Shown here: positions 6,956 to 13,075 of the stretch, in pieces | Layout: each line of letters begins with the position of its first letter | Position numbering within the stretch: the first letter of the stretch is position 1 | Assembly: GCA_004212135.1 (NCBI GenBank) | Contig: RXIE01000109.1 | Coordinates: forward strand, 1-16,818 | Length of the DNA stretch: 16,818 bases | Direction: 5' to 3' | DNA from: Candidatus Methanophagales archaeon ANME-1-THS | GTDB lineage: Archaea; Halobacteriota; Syntropharchaeia; Alkanophagales; Methanospirareceae | Program-made: the position numbers and the translations under genes | Notes under the pieces: generated by a model | The model's input: the letters and a program-made list of their open reading frames with translations, nothing else | What the model was told of the DNA's origin: nothing | Databases searched by the model: none

Positions 6956-7714
6956 ATGAGCTGGCGAGCAGAAAAAGAGGACCTGGGAAGAGAACTTATA
7001 CATGCTCTTTACAAAAATGGCATGATAAAGACCTGGTTCAGGGATAACCCAAACGGCTGGACGCTCGTTTCAGGCATCTGGAGTCCGCTGTATATCCAAT
7101 TACGTCCCCTGTCATCCTATCCCGAACTGCTCAAGAACGTTGGGTATGCCTTGAGCACGCTTATTAAAGAGGAATGCGGGGCGGTCAACCGAATCATTGG
7201 TGTCGCGACCGCAGGCATACCGATAGCCACGGCCATTTCTCTGCTCGGGAACATCCCCTCAGGTTTTACCCGGAAATTAGAAGGGGTGAGATCATTAGCG
7301 GACTTTAACCAGTTTGTGAAACGGTATGGCGAACATTCGATGATCGAGGGTATCCTGGCAGACGGTGATGCCGTTGGCATTGTGGATGACCTCGTTACGA
7401 AGTTTGATAGTAAAGTGGTGGCGCTCAAACAACTGGAATTTGAAATAAAAATGCGGGGATTGCGAGATGTGAGGTGTTCCGATGTCATCGTCCTCCTGGA
7501 TAGAGAGCAGGGAGCAGAGGAGATTGCAAACGAATATGGGGTAGCGCTGCACAGTTTAATTCCTTTCAGGTCGAAGGGGGTATCGTGGCTTAAGGACGTC
7601 TTCGCAGAGCAGGAGTATGAGGTCATTGTGGATTATCTGCGAGACCCTGAACGCTATCAGGATGCCCGCGTACAGGAGGATTTGAGAACCAGTGCACCGC
7701 ACAAGGGGATATAA
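6956..7714 (+). CDS. pyrE: PyrE-like orotate phosphoribosyltransferase
   Basis: This is a type I phosphoribosyltransferase expected to join orotate and PRPP to give OMP, the substrate of the preceding gene product. The start chosen is ATG 6956, seven bases after the pyrF stop and behind GAGGAGAGG; the frame extends upstream into pyrF but without a comparable site. The 252-aa product is longer than the usual ~180-215. The PRPP loop reads GIVDDLVTKFDSK (141-153): the acidic pair Asp144-Asp145 is kept, but the usual TTGGS is replaced by TKFDS. An upstream ATAGIPIA segment (85-92) resembles the PPi-binding loop region. Assignment is supported by context; the altered loop leaves substrate specificity open. 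Confidence 0.75.
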   Translation: MSWRAEKEDLGRELIHALYKNGMIKTWFRDNPNGWTLVSGIWSPLYIQLRPLSSYPELLKNVGYALSTLIKEECGAVNRIIGVATAGIPIATAISLLGNIPSGFTRKLEGVRSLADFNQFVKRYGEHSMIEGILADGDAVGIVDDLVTKFDSKVVALKQLEFEIKMRGLRDVRCSDVIVLLDREQGAEEIANEYGVALHSLIPFRSKGVSWLKDVFAEQEYEVIVDYLRDPERYQDARVQEDLRTSAPHKGI

Positions 7715-7720
7715 AAAACA

Positions 7721-7750
7721 TGCCCAAGGGGAGATTCGTTCTCCAGGGCA
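7721..7750 (+). terminator. Stem-loop after pyrE
   Basis: TGCCC (7721-7725) pairs with GGGCA (7746-7750), and inside it GGAGA (7730-7734) pairs with TCTCC (7740-7744) around a TTCGT loop. It begins seven bases after the pyrE stop. A second small hairpin, GGTACG/CGTTACC, follows at 7758-7774. No strong U-run follows, so it may stabilise or process the 3' end rather than terminate transcription. Confidence 0.45.
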
Positions 7751-7775
7751 ACAGGGTGGTACGTAAACGTTACCA

Positions 7776-8241
7776 ATGAGTAAAAAGCCTCAACTTGTTT
7801 ATTCGATCATCAGTGATGGTTACGAATGTACCTGAATGCCCAAATTCGAGTTGCAGGCGCTGTTACGTATTTCACAGATAAATCAGACGAAGAGCCTTCC
7901 CCGGATATTTGAGGAGATCTCACCATAATAGCGGAAGAGATAGGCGCACATTCTGGCTCGATGATGCGTATCAATGAAAAGATGGCAAAAAGTTAGTCGC
8001 AGAAGTAAGGACGGTCCCCATGAAGATCAAGGATCAAATACTGGTATTCGGCATCGCCCGCGACATCATCGAGCGCAGGCAGGTGGAAGAGGCGTTAGTA
8101 AATAGGAACTGGGAACTGGAGCGGGAAATAAACGAACGAAAGCAAATCGAGAAGGCATTGCGAGCGAGTGAGCGGAAGTACAAGGAGATAGCCGAATTCT
8201 TACCTGATCAGCTTTATGGATCGATATTGATACTATCCTGA
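7776..8241 (+). pseudogene. Decayed PAS-domain sensor kinase remnant
   Basis: Reading across frames recovers one PAS/PAC protein. MYLNAQIRVAG (from ~7828) and CYVFH (~7860) are followed by DKSDEEPSPD in another frame, then GAHSGSMMRINE (~7940), DGKKLVAEVRTVP (from 7981), VFGIARDIIERRQVEEAL (the PAC end), a coiled linker ELEREINERKQIEKALRASE, and the start of a second PAS unit (KYKEIAEFLPDQLY). At least three frame changes and an in-frame stop interrupt it, and the kinase half is missing. The last open piece is 8020-8241. Originally it was probably a signal-transducing histidine kinase; it is now non-functional. Confidence 0.65.
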
Positions 8242-8295
8242 TGGTATGAAGGTAGAGCTTGAGTTTTTTTCTGCGTTGGTCACATCCCGAGGGTA

Positions 8296-8436
8296 GTGAG
8301 AAAAGCAGGAGGAGAAGGTCTTGCTCTTCTCATACCAAAGGAGCACAACGTGACACCCTCATCCTCCTCATTGCGTGAGGTTAAAAATTATCCGCGGGGT
8401 AAAAAACCGAAAAGCTTTTTAGTTGATACAACTTGA
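8296..8436 (+). CDS. Small ORF, 46 aa, unrecognised
   Basis: A GTG start opens a frame encoding RKAGGEGLALLIPKE followed by a Ser-rich and then Lys/Arg-rich segment. The beginning loosely recalls AbrB/SpoVT strands (IPKE), but the match is too short to assign. Its stop shares TTGA with the next frame, so it could be the first half of one small protein that continues, after a frame change, into the 8451-8567 ORF. A hairpin (8298-8307 with 8322-8331, 9 of 10 pairs) lies inside. Low confidence that it is expressed. Confidence 0.22.
   Translation: MRKAGGEGLALLIPKEHNVTPSSSSLREVKNYPRGKKPKSFLVDTT
8408..8421 (+). promoter_or_regulatory. BRE/TATA-like element
   Basis: CGAAAA (8408-8413) followed by GCTTTTTA (8414-8421) has the layout of an archaeal BRE plus TATA box. 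Transcription would begin near 8444, a few bases before ATG 8451. Inference from spacing only. Confidence 0.35.
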
Positions 8437-8450
8437 AAAAGAACCGACTG

Positions 8451-8567
8451 ATGAACGACGGTGTATTGTACGAGGACGACACAGTAGTCATACGATGGAG
8501 AGTGGGCTTTCTTCAAGACCCCCATGCATTTGCTCCTGGTGAAGGCATTGAACACATCTACAAGTAG
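8451..8567 (+). CDS. Small acidic ORF, 38 aa, hypothetical
   Basis: The ATG at 8451 encodes MNDGVLYEDDTVVIRWRVGF, a middle segment and GEGIEHIYK. The DDTVVIRWR...IEHIYK pattern resembles the C-terminal strand-plus-helix of small archaeal hypothetical proteins with a DGTVVLRW motif. That resemblance is recalled, not searched. The frame is open upstream to TTG 8433, which overlaps the stop of the 46-aa ORF. An archaeal promoter-like element sits about 30 bases upstream. It may be a complete tiny gene or the tail of a broken one. Confidence 0.33.
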   Translation: MNDGVLYEDDTVVIRWRVGFLQDPHAFAPGEGIEHIYK

Positions 8568-8576
8568 AGGAGAGAA

Positions 8577-8606
8577 GAAGGGGCGCCCATCACCTCCCGC
8601 CCCTTC
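8577..8606. other. Hairpin with anti-Shine-Dalgarno loop
   Basis: GAAGGGGCG (8577-8585) is perfectly complementary to CGCCCCTTC (8598-8606), nine pairs. The 12-base loop is CCCATCACCTCC on the + strand, which contains ATCACCTCC, the expected 16S rRNA 3' tail. On the - strand the loop instead shows GGAGGTGAT, a perfect ribosome binding site. It lies between a + strand small ORF and the convergent UPF0058 gene and may simply be a bidirectional terminator. Confidence 0.5.
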
Positions 8607-8718
8607 CTTACCTGTTCATGACCACTGGTGGGGTCGAGAGCCCGTGATTCTGCACGGTACCTGGGAGAGGTCGGAATACTTCAACGGCTGATCCGTGCAA
8701 CAAAACCAACCAGCATGC

Positions 8719-8973
8719 TTATCCTTGAAGTCGTTTTGGTGTCTTTTTGGTGGCTGTATTCGTTGTAACCGTGTTCTTTGCTGCCGTTGAGGCAAGTGCA
8801 GTCCCGAGCAGGAAGATCGCCTGCTTATGCTCCTCCTTGCTCCGGTGCACCTGGAAAGGAGAAATATCCAACTCATTATATTTACTGAAGTCACAATTAA
8901 AGCCCTTATCCTCACAATACTTTTTAATTTGAGCTAATAACATATGCAGGTGTATCAACTCTTCTTTTTCCAT
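8719..8973 (-). CDS. UPF0058 family protein
   Basis: This is an 84-aa member of the archaeal UPF0058 family (PF01893), a small, probably metal-binding protein of unknown role. Conserved features are EELIHLHMLL (residues 4-13), the CDFSKYNELDISPF segment (27-40) and VHRSKEEHKQAIFLLG (42-57). The C-terminal ~25 residues are a Thr/Lys/Ala-rich tail (TVTTNTATKKTPKR) not usual for the core domain. ATG at 8973 is chosen because the family normally begins with this M-x-K-x-E-L-I-x-L-H pattern. No ribosome binding site precedes it, and a TATA box lies ~25-30 bases upstream, which points to a leaderless mRNA. Confidence 0.85.
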   Translation of the reverse strand: MEKEELIHLHMLLAQIKKYCEDKGFNCDFSKYNELDISPFQVHRSKEEHKQAIFLLGTALASTAAKNTVTTNTATKKTPKRLQG

Positions 8974-8996
8974 GTCAAGATGGTTGAGCTCAGGAG

Positions 8997-9004
8997 TATT
9001 TAAA
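8997..9004 (-). promoter_or_regulatory. TATA box of the UPF0058 gene
   Basis: On the - strand this reads TTTAAATA in the context CATTTAAATACTCC. The distance to ATG 8973 places transcription start at or within a few bases of the start codon. Confidence 0.6.
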
Positions 9005-9070
9005 TGTTTAATTCAGCCGGGTTGTATCTTCCCAAGGTTGCTTGAGACCGCTACGCAGCGCGCAACTGAG

Positions 9071-9108
9071 GAACGAGTGCTCTGAGAATATATGCTCAGT
9101 GCTCGTTC
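9071..9108. other. Imperfect hairpin in the 9005-9215 spacer
   Basis: GAACGAG (9071-9077) pairs with CTCGTTC (9102-9108), and CTGAG (9082-9086) with CTCAG (9095-9099), separated by a small asymmetric internal loop and closed by an A/T-rich loop. It lies ~110 bases past the stop of the adenosine-specific-kinase gene and ~70 bases before the UPF0058 promoter. I see no other gene in the 9005-9215 spacer. Confidence 0.4.
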
Positions 9109-9215
9109 GTCTCATTACGAGAAAAGAATGAAGACCACATTAATAAGATCGAATAAAACACACAGGGAACCTTCTAACACCCCGGGCAGTATTCACGGGT
9201 TTAACGACTCACCTA

Positions 9216-9722
9216 CTACTCAACCACATACCCTAATTGTTTGCACAATGCTCTTCTCTGTTTCTTCTCCTCACCCGTCTCCACCCGATTCACCGAGGTT
9301 CCATCAACCACACCAACGACAGCCCTCCCGAGCCCGGTCTCGGCAACAATAACTTCCAACGGGTTTGCCGAAGCCACATAAATCGATGCAACCGCTGGAT
9401 GTGACTTCAACGCACCCAGCACATTAAGGGGATATGCATGATCCATAAGAATAAAAAAGGCATGAGAAGCGCCGATGTTGAGGCAGTTCTCAGCCGCTAA
9501 CTCCTTGAGACGCTCGTCATTCCCCGTAACCCTCGTTAATCTCGGTGCCGCTTCGTTCATCGCGACGGCACAGGTTATCCCTGGTACCGCGGTCAACAGC
9601 GTCTTGAAGAGGTCATCACAGGCAAAGATCGTGAAATTACCCTGCCCGATTATGACCTGCTTCGAGTCTGGATTCCTTACCTCTACCCGTTCTAGTTTTA
9701 CCGACGCTTCGCCACTAGCCAC
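9216..9722 (-). CDS. Adenosine-specific kinase family protein (DUF355)
   Basis: This 168-aa protein is of the adenosine-specific kinase family (PF04008), conserved in archaea and some bacteria and named from binding/kinase work on thermophilic members; its pathway is unclear. Family landmarks are QVIIGQGNF (22-30), VPGITCAVAMNEA (46-58), the GNDERLKELAAENCLNIGASHAFFI block split around residues 67-91, and ANPLEVIVAETGLGRAVVGVVDG. The GTG start at 9722 gives a 7-residue lead before the conserved VKLERVEV; a stop lies a few codons further upstream. It follows the ferredoxin gene by 57 bases, and a small GC hairpin (about 9757-9777) occupies the spacer, suggesting co-transcription with differential expression. 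Confidence 0.85.
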   Translation of the reverse strand: MASGEASVKLERVEVRNPDSKQVIIGQGNFTIFACDDLFKTLLTAVPGITCAVAMNEAAPRLTRVTGNDERLKELAAENCLNIGASHAFFILMDHAYPLNVLGALKSHPAVASIYVASANPLEVIVAETGLGRAVVGVVDGTSVNRVETGEEKKQRRALCKQLGYVVE

Positions 9723-9779
9723 TTCTTCGTCACTGTTCAGGTTTTATCAAAGGACCTCGAAGGCGGTTCTACGCCGCTT

Positions 9780-10013
9780 CTACTCCGTCATGCTGAGCGC
9801 CTTTTGCTCACAGACATCGATGCAGACCTCGCAATCGGTGCACTCGTCATTGTTGACCACCGCATGCTGCTCTCGTCCGTGTGGCGCTTTGCCGGGGTCA
9901 TCCTCAACCAGACTTATGCACTGTACCGGGCACTCCTCGACACATGAGCTCGTTCCTTTATCCTTTCTACCCTTACAGCCGTCACATTTCTCCAAGTCTA
10001 CCAAGACTCCCAT
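9780..10013 (-). CDS. AprB-like 2[4Fe-4S] ferredoxin
   Basis: This is a 77-aa electron carrier with two cysteine clusters: Cys10, Cys13, Cys24, Cys28 in CDGCKGRKDKGTSSCVEECP and Cys58, Cys61, Cys64, Cys68 in CTDCEVCIDVCEQ. The first cluster is C-x2-C-x10-C-x3-CP rather than C-x2-C-x2-C-x3-CP, a spacing that recalls the beta subunit of APS reductase (CDGCK...ACxxxCP). The second lacks the usual Pro after its last Cys. An extra Cys32 follows the first cluster. The ATG at 10013 has a strong AGGTGATG site seven bases upstream and a TATA box further out. It is probably a free ferredoxin serving an unidentified oxidoreductase; no AprA is in the window. Confidence 0.85.
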   Translation of the reverse strand: MGVLVDLEKCDGCKGRKDKGTSSCVEECPVQCISLVEDDPGKAPHGREQHAVVNNDECTDCEVCIDVCEQKALSMTE

Positions 10014-10056
10014 TTCTTTTCATCACCTTCTTTTGTCTATCCTTCCATTCTCATCC

Positions 10057-10066
10057 TATATAAAAA
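10057..10066 (-). promoter_or_regulatory. TATA box of the ferredoxin operon
   Basis: On the - strand this reads TTTTTATATA, 44-53 bases upstream of the ferredoxin ATG, leaving a ~20-base leader that holds the AGGTGATG site. A second TATA-like TTTAAATACTT occurs further upstream at about 10109-10121 and could serve either strand. Confidence 0.55.
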
Positions 10067-10121
10067 TTACTATTTTTTTCTCCTACAGCGGTTATGATTT
10101 CCATCCATTTAAGTATTTAAA

Positions 10122-10328
10122 CCGGGCAGAGCGAGGATATACGGGGTCATTCATGCCTCAACAGGTCTTCCTTCATGTATGAATCGGTGCGCTAGGTGCA
10201 GAGTCGTCCGAGTCCATAAGACTCGTGAAGCCCGTGAGCGAATTGAAAATCCATGAATCTCGGGTGTTCGGTGGTGCTGACGTTCTTGGATTCTTCCCTT
10301 AGAACAAAATTCGGGCAGGTTAGTTCAC
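10122..10328. other. Intergenic stretch with one short hairpin
   Basis: Between the ferredoxin promoter region and the downstream end of the membrane protein operon I see no credible gene. A perfect 6-bp hairpin, CGAGTC-CATAA-GACTCG, lies at 10209-10225. A possible + strand TATA box at 10109-10121 could drive a small RNA through it; nothing else supports one. Confidence 0.35.
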
Positions 10329-10643
10329 TCACCCCCTCTTATCGGCACGGGGGGGTGGGTGTTCGGCGAGGTACACACTCCTCCCAAGGAACGCACCGAG
10401 AATCATCTCTATAATCATGAACGTGGTCACATACGCTGCTAGAAGTGAGCCCGATGCCATTTCAACGAGATTTCCAATCACCGGAGCGATTAGTGATCCA
10501 ATTCCAAACCCAAGCATTTCCGCCACAGCTGATGCTAAAATCCTTCTCCCCAATGCGAAACCGAAAAATAGCCCGCCAATTGCACCTACAACTGCAAAAA
10601 CAATAACTTCCCATTTATCAGGGATTGACAGCAGGATTAACAC
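10329..10643 (-). CDS. Small glycine-rich membrane protein
   Basis: Unrecognised 104-aa protein with about three transmembrane helices: VIVFAVVGAIGGLFFGFALG (residues ~13-32), a middle G-rich hydrophobic stretch around GFGIGSLIAPVIG (45-57), and LLAAYVTTFMIIEMILGAFLG (67-87), followed by a polar C-terminus (HPPPRADKRG). Repeated GxxxG spacing suggests tight helix packing, as in glycine-zipper proteins. The start is GTG 10643; no ATG is available. It lies 36 bases downstream of another small membrane protein and in an operon headed by a secreted protein. A G/C stem (10330-10336 with 10351-10357) overlaps the stop and may terminate the operon. Confidence 0.6.
   Translation of the reverse strand: MLILLSIPDKWEVIVFAVVGAIGGLFFGFALGRRILASAVAEMLGFGIGSLIAPVIGNLVEMASGSLLAAYVTTFMIIEMILGAFLGRSVYLAEHPPPRADKRG
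10330..10357 (-). terminator. GC hairpin at the operon's 3' end
   Basis: CACCCCC and GGGGGTG form seven G/C-rich pairs around a 14-base loop overlapping the last codons and stop of the membrane protein gene. It is the last strong structure of the 12918-10329 operon. Confidence 0.35.
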
Positions 10644-10679
10644 CGTTAAAATAAAATAGCGCTCTCCAAAAAAGAAGGG

Positions 10680-11019
10680 TTAAGATACTACAAGTCCGAT
10701 TATAAATCCAATGAGAAAACCAACTGTTCCGAAGAGGGCAAACTTCACTATTTTCTTACTATCTTTAGAGAACAGTGCCAGTCAGTGATACTCCCCCGAG
10801 TGAGCCCAATGCTAGCGCACCGGTAGTATACGTGAATGGAACTGCGTAATGTACCGTGGTTGGTATTGAGAGACCCCAAATGACACCCCCCAGCCCGAAT
10901 CCAATCACTCCTGCCACCATGTATTTAAGCAGGTTTAATCTTTCTTCTCTCATCATGTTGAAACAAAAAATGAAAGAAATTTGGAATACCTTTCCTTTTT
11001 GATCTTTTAGTTTATGCAT
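10680..11019 (-). CDS. Frameshifted small membrane protein
   Basis: The frame from ATG 11019 gives 84 aa with hydrophobic segments MVAGVIGFGLGGVIWGL and YTTGALALGSLGGVSL and ends at 10765. A second frame immediately continues the same style of protein: FSKDSKKIVKFALFGTVGFL and then IGFIIGLVVS, stopping at 10680. The switch must occur between 10784 and 10765, because the second frame is closed upstream by a stop. A one-base indel would give a ~113-aa protein with about three to four membrane segments. ATG 11019 sits 9 bases after the upstream stop behind GAGGGTGA. An alternative start is the MM pair at residue 22. Family unknown. Confidence 0.55.
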
Positions 11020-11028
11020 TACTCACCC

Positions 11029-12009
11029 TCATATCGGCGTCTCTATCGCTAACTGTATCAAAGCTCTAATCTCCGCAGCTTCCGCTAGTAAGTGCTCTGC
11101 ATCTTGCCTTGCAATTTTCTTCCCGCTCTGTGCTTCTACCTCCTTTATGAATGCGTTCATTATATTATCTTCTGCATTGAGCATATTATTGGCTTGCTTC
11201 TCTTTGCCATTTGTTATGAACCTCAATGCATCTTCATTTTTGCTTCTTGCATTTTCCAGCTTACTTAGAAGGCTGTTCTTTAGCCCTTTGGTTAGATCCA
11301 CGCCATTTACCTCTTCGATCAAGTCCTGGAGCTCTGTGTCTATGTATGCTACGATGCTTCCCTTGCCAATGGTTATATCCACGTTTACGACGCTTCCTGC
11401 TTTTCCTGATACTTTAGCCAACCCAACTTCGGTCTCCGTGAGAGCTTCAACGGTGTAAACATACTTTTCAGATACCATGACCAGGTATGCGCCGTTTTCA
11501 TCAGTGAGAGTTGTGAAGAGCTGAGTTCGACTTTCATCATAACCGTTAATCGTTGCATCGGGTATACTGTTCCCTTCTGCGTCGGTAGCAATCCCTTCTA
11601 TTCTGAATGCCTCGTCTTCATGAATGAGATAGAGGATTCCATTCACTCCTAACGTGGTATTTTCCTTGTGCATGAATCTCTGTTTGTATGGCGCATGTCC
11701 ATGTAAGTTCACAACGACACCAGAGACCCCAGAGGGGATATTATTCAGCAAGAAGGTGCCGTTTTCATCGGCAAATGTATAGTAGGGTTCTTCGCTTAAA
11801 ATAGCAACGATCGCACCGGTTGTATCGCTTCCAGAAAGAGTACCTGTGATAAATCTGTCCACGATTGGTATGATTTCAGAGGGATTTTGGTATCTAGATT
11901 GGGCCCAAGGGTGGGTGGGCGGTTCTCCACCGATAGGGACGTAATAAGTTCCACCAAATATGGGCACTTCTACGGGATATCCTAAGGTGGGATCATCAAA
12001 TCCTTCCAA
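11029..12009 (-). CDS. Surface protein, C-terminal part: two carboxypeptidase-regulatory-like domains plus helical tail
   Basis: This is the C-terminal half of a probable secreted protein. Residues ~53-130 and ~136-213 are two beta-sandwich repeats of the carboxypeptidase regulatory-like/CNA-B type, each with the hallmark turn (FADENGTFLLNNIPSG; LTDENGAYLVMV). Residues ~225-326 are charged and helical (LLSKLENARSKNEDALRF; ARQDAEHLLAEAAEIRALIQ), probably a coiled stalk. The nominal TTG start at 12009 is not convincing: the frame is open back to 12045 and reads LATGDIISKFGGLEGF, continuing directly from the upstream ORF after a frame change between 12047 and 12026. I therefore treat it as the 3' part of one gene starting at 12918. 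No membrane anchor is seen at its end. Two small membrane proteins follow. Confidence 0.6.
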   Translation of the reverse strand: MEGFDDPTLGYPVEVPIFGGTYYVPIGGEPPTHPWAQSRYQNPSEIIPIVDRFITGTLSGSDTTGAIVAILSEEPYYTFADENGTFLLNNIPSGVSGVVVNLHGHAPYKQRFMHKENTTLGVNGILYLIHEDEAFRIEGIATDAEGNSIPDATINGYDESRTQLFTTLTDENGAYLVMVSEKYVYTVEALTETEVGLAKVSGKAGSVVNVDITIGKGSIVAYIDTELQDLIEEVNGVDLTKGLKNSLLSKLENARSKNEDALRFITNGKEKQANNMLNAEDNIMNAFIKEVEAQSGKKIARQDAEHLLAEAAEIRALIQLAIETPI

Positions 12010-12023
12010 TCCTCCAAACTTGC

Positions 12024-12746
12024 TTATGATATCCCCTGTAGCCAGTTATTATATGCGTAATAGAACCAGTACTCATAGACCATCTCTTCTCCAGCATCCA
12101 CAGTATGAGAGTATATCGTGATATTATCCATCTTCTGCTCGAAGCTCAGTGCATAATAGTCATTTTTGTTGTCTTCACCACGGAGATCATCGTCATCGAA
12201 GAAAGGGCTGGTAGGATAAAGTTCTTCGGTTGACCCGAACCATAAATTTGGCGCATATTTACGTGCATCTTCACTAACAGGTCTTCTAACAATTATCATA
12301 TTCGCAGATCCGGAGTTGTCAACCCTCTGATCGGTATTGTAAAATGTTGTCGCCCCATCCATTATCGTAAATCTAAGTACCGATTTCCCTGGTTCTACCG
12401 CAAAATTAAATTCAAAATCTTCGATTATCGCTTCCTTCGGTAACCCATGCCAGCAAGAATAATCTGGATCGTATAAAGTTATCCAGCAAGGACCAGGAGC
12501 TATTACATAATCAGGAGCATTGGGATTCACCCTATTTGTCCCACTCGTACCTCTGCCGTTATAATTCCAGCCTGTAACCCCCTGGTAATTATCTGATACA
12601 AATGTAACTTCGTATTCATATCCCGCTTCTAGCAAAACGTTTGGTTCAGGATATAACTCCCATGAATTCCAATGGGCAGAAGTCACCTCTTCATTTACCA
12701 CTAAGCCCTCGATTCGGGCACGATTCTCCTTGGACGACTCAGGCAC
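12024..12746 (-). CDS. Surface protein, middle part: beta-rich extracellular region
   Basis: This open piece encodes 240 aa rich in Tyr, Trp, Asn, Asp and Gly with beta-strand patterning (VLRFTIMDGATTFYN; DNITIYSHTVDAGEEMVYEY), typical of secreted archaeal proteins. No family is recognised. The GTG at 12746 is unlikely to be the real start: the same frame is open upstream to about 12848 and reads PTLILVVQAIAEEDF and FNVTENFYTSVPES. That supplies the second half of a signal peptide, and its first half lies in another frame. Its 3' end runs YYAYNNW and is then continued by the next ORF in a different frame. Confidence 0.6.
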   Translation of the reverse strand: MPESSKENRARIEGLVVNEEVTSAHWNSWELYPEPNVLLEAGYEYEVTFVSDNYQGVTGWNYNGRGTSGTNRVNPNAPDYVIAPGPCWITLYDPDYSCWHGLPKEAIIEDFEFNFAVEPGKSVLRFTIMDGATTFYNTDQRVDNSGSANMIIVRRPVSEDARKYAPNLWFGSTEELYPTSPFFDDDDLRGEDNKNDYYALSFEQKMDNITIYSHTVDAGEEMVYEYWFYYAYNNWLQGIS

Positions 12747-12842
12747 ACTGGTATAAAAATTTTCAGTGACATTGAACTCGGAGTCGTTGCCACGCGCAAA
12801 ATCCTCCTCAGCTATCGCTTGAACTACTAGTATCAGTGTTGG

Positions 12843-12918
12843 TATGTATCATCATCGCTGCAAACAAAATCACTGCAATAGATCTCCGCTTATCTTTCTT
12901 CCCTCCTCCTTCGTTCAC
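12843..12918 (-). pseudogene. Signal-peptide start of the split surface protein
   Basis: GTG at 12918, with GGGTG a few bases upstream, opens a frame reading VNEGGGKKDKRRSIAVILFA and then AMMI. This is a positively charged n-region followed by a hydrophobic core. After a frame change between 12852 and 12843 the next frame gives PTLILVVQAIAEED, completing the core and a plausible cleavage site near AIA. Joined, this makes a ~630-residue secreted protein (12918-11029) with two frame changes. Confidence 0.5.
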
Positions 12919-13075
12919 GTTTGCACCCTACCGCCTTGTTCCAAGAACACAAAAACAAAACAGTTATGTTAGAGGGTAGATAAAAAACTTCCGACGCATC
13001 GAATTTTAAATTGAATTGTATCTATAAGCGATTTCAACTCGTAAGCGGTGATGGAGAGGATGCTCTTCTGCAGAT
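12919..13075. other. Spacer between surface protein and transposase remnant
   Basis: No gene is seen. On the - strand GTTTTTTATC (~12979-12990) and TTTAAAATTC (~13003-13012) are possible TATA elements for the surface protein operon. The right part contains whatever remains of the transposase 3' end, which cannot be read as protein. Confidence 0.3.

Noticed and set aside
8616..8915. 99-codon - strand frame overlapping the UPF0058 gene
   Set aside because: It is in a different frame from the recognised UPF0058 product, is Arg/Gln-rich and has no family features.
9475..10182. 235-codon + strand open frame across the ferredoxin and adenosine-specific-kinase genes
   Set aside because: It is antisense to two recognisable families and is Ser/Phe/Leu-rich, as expected from reading their reverse complement.
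10209..10225. Archaeal C/D-box or H/ACA guide RNA around the CGAGTC hairpin
   Set aside because: No C box (RTGATGA) with a matching D box at proper spacing and no ACA after a suitable stem could be found; only a 6-bp hairpin remains.
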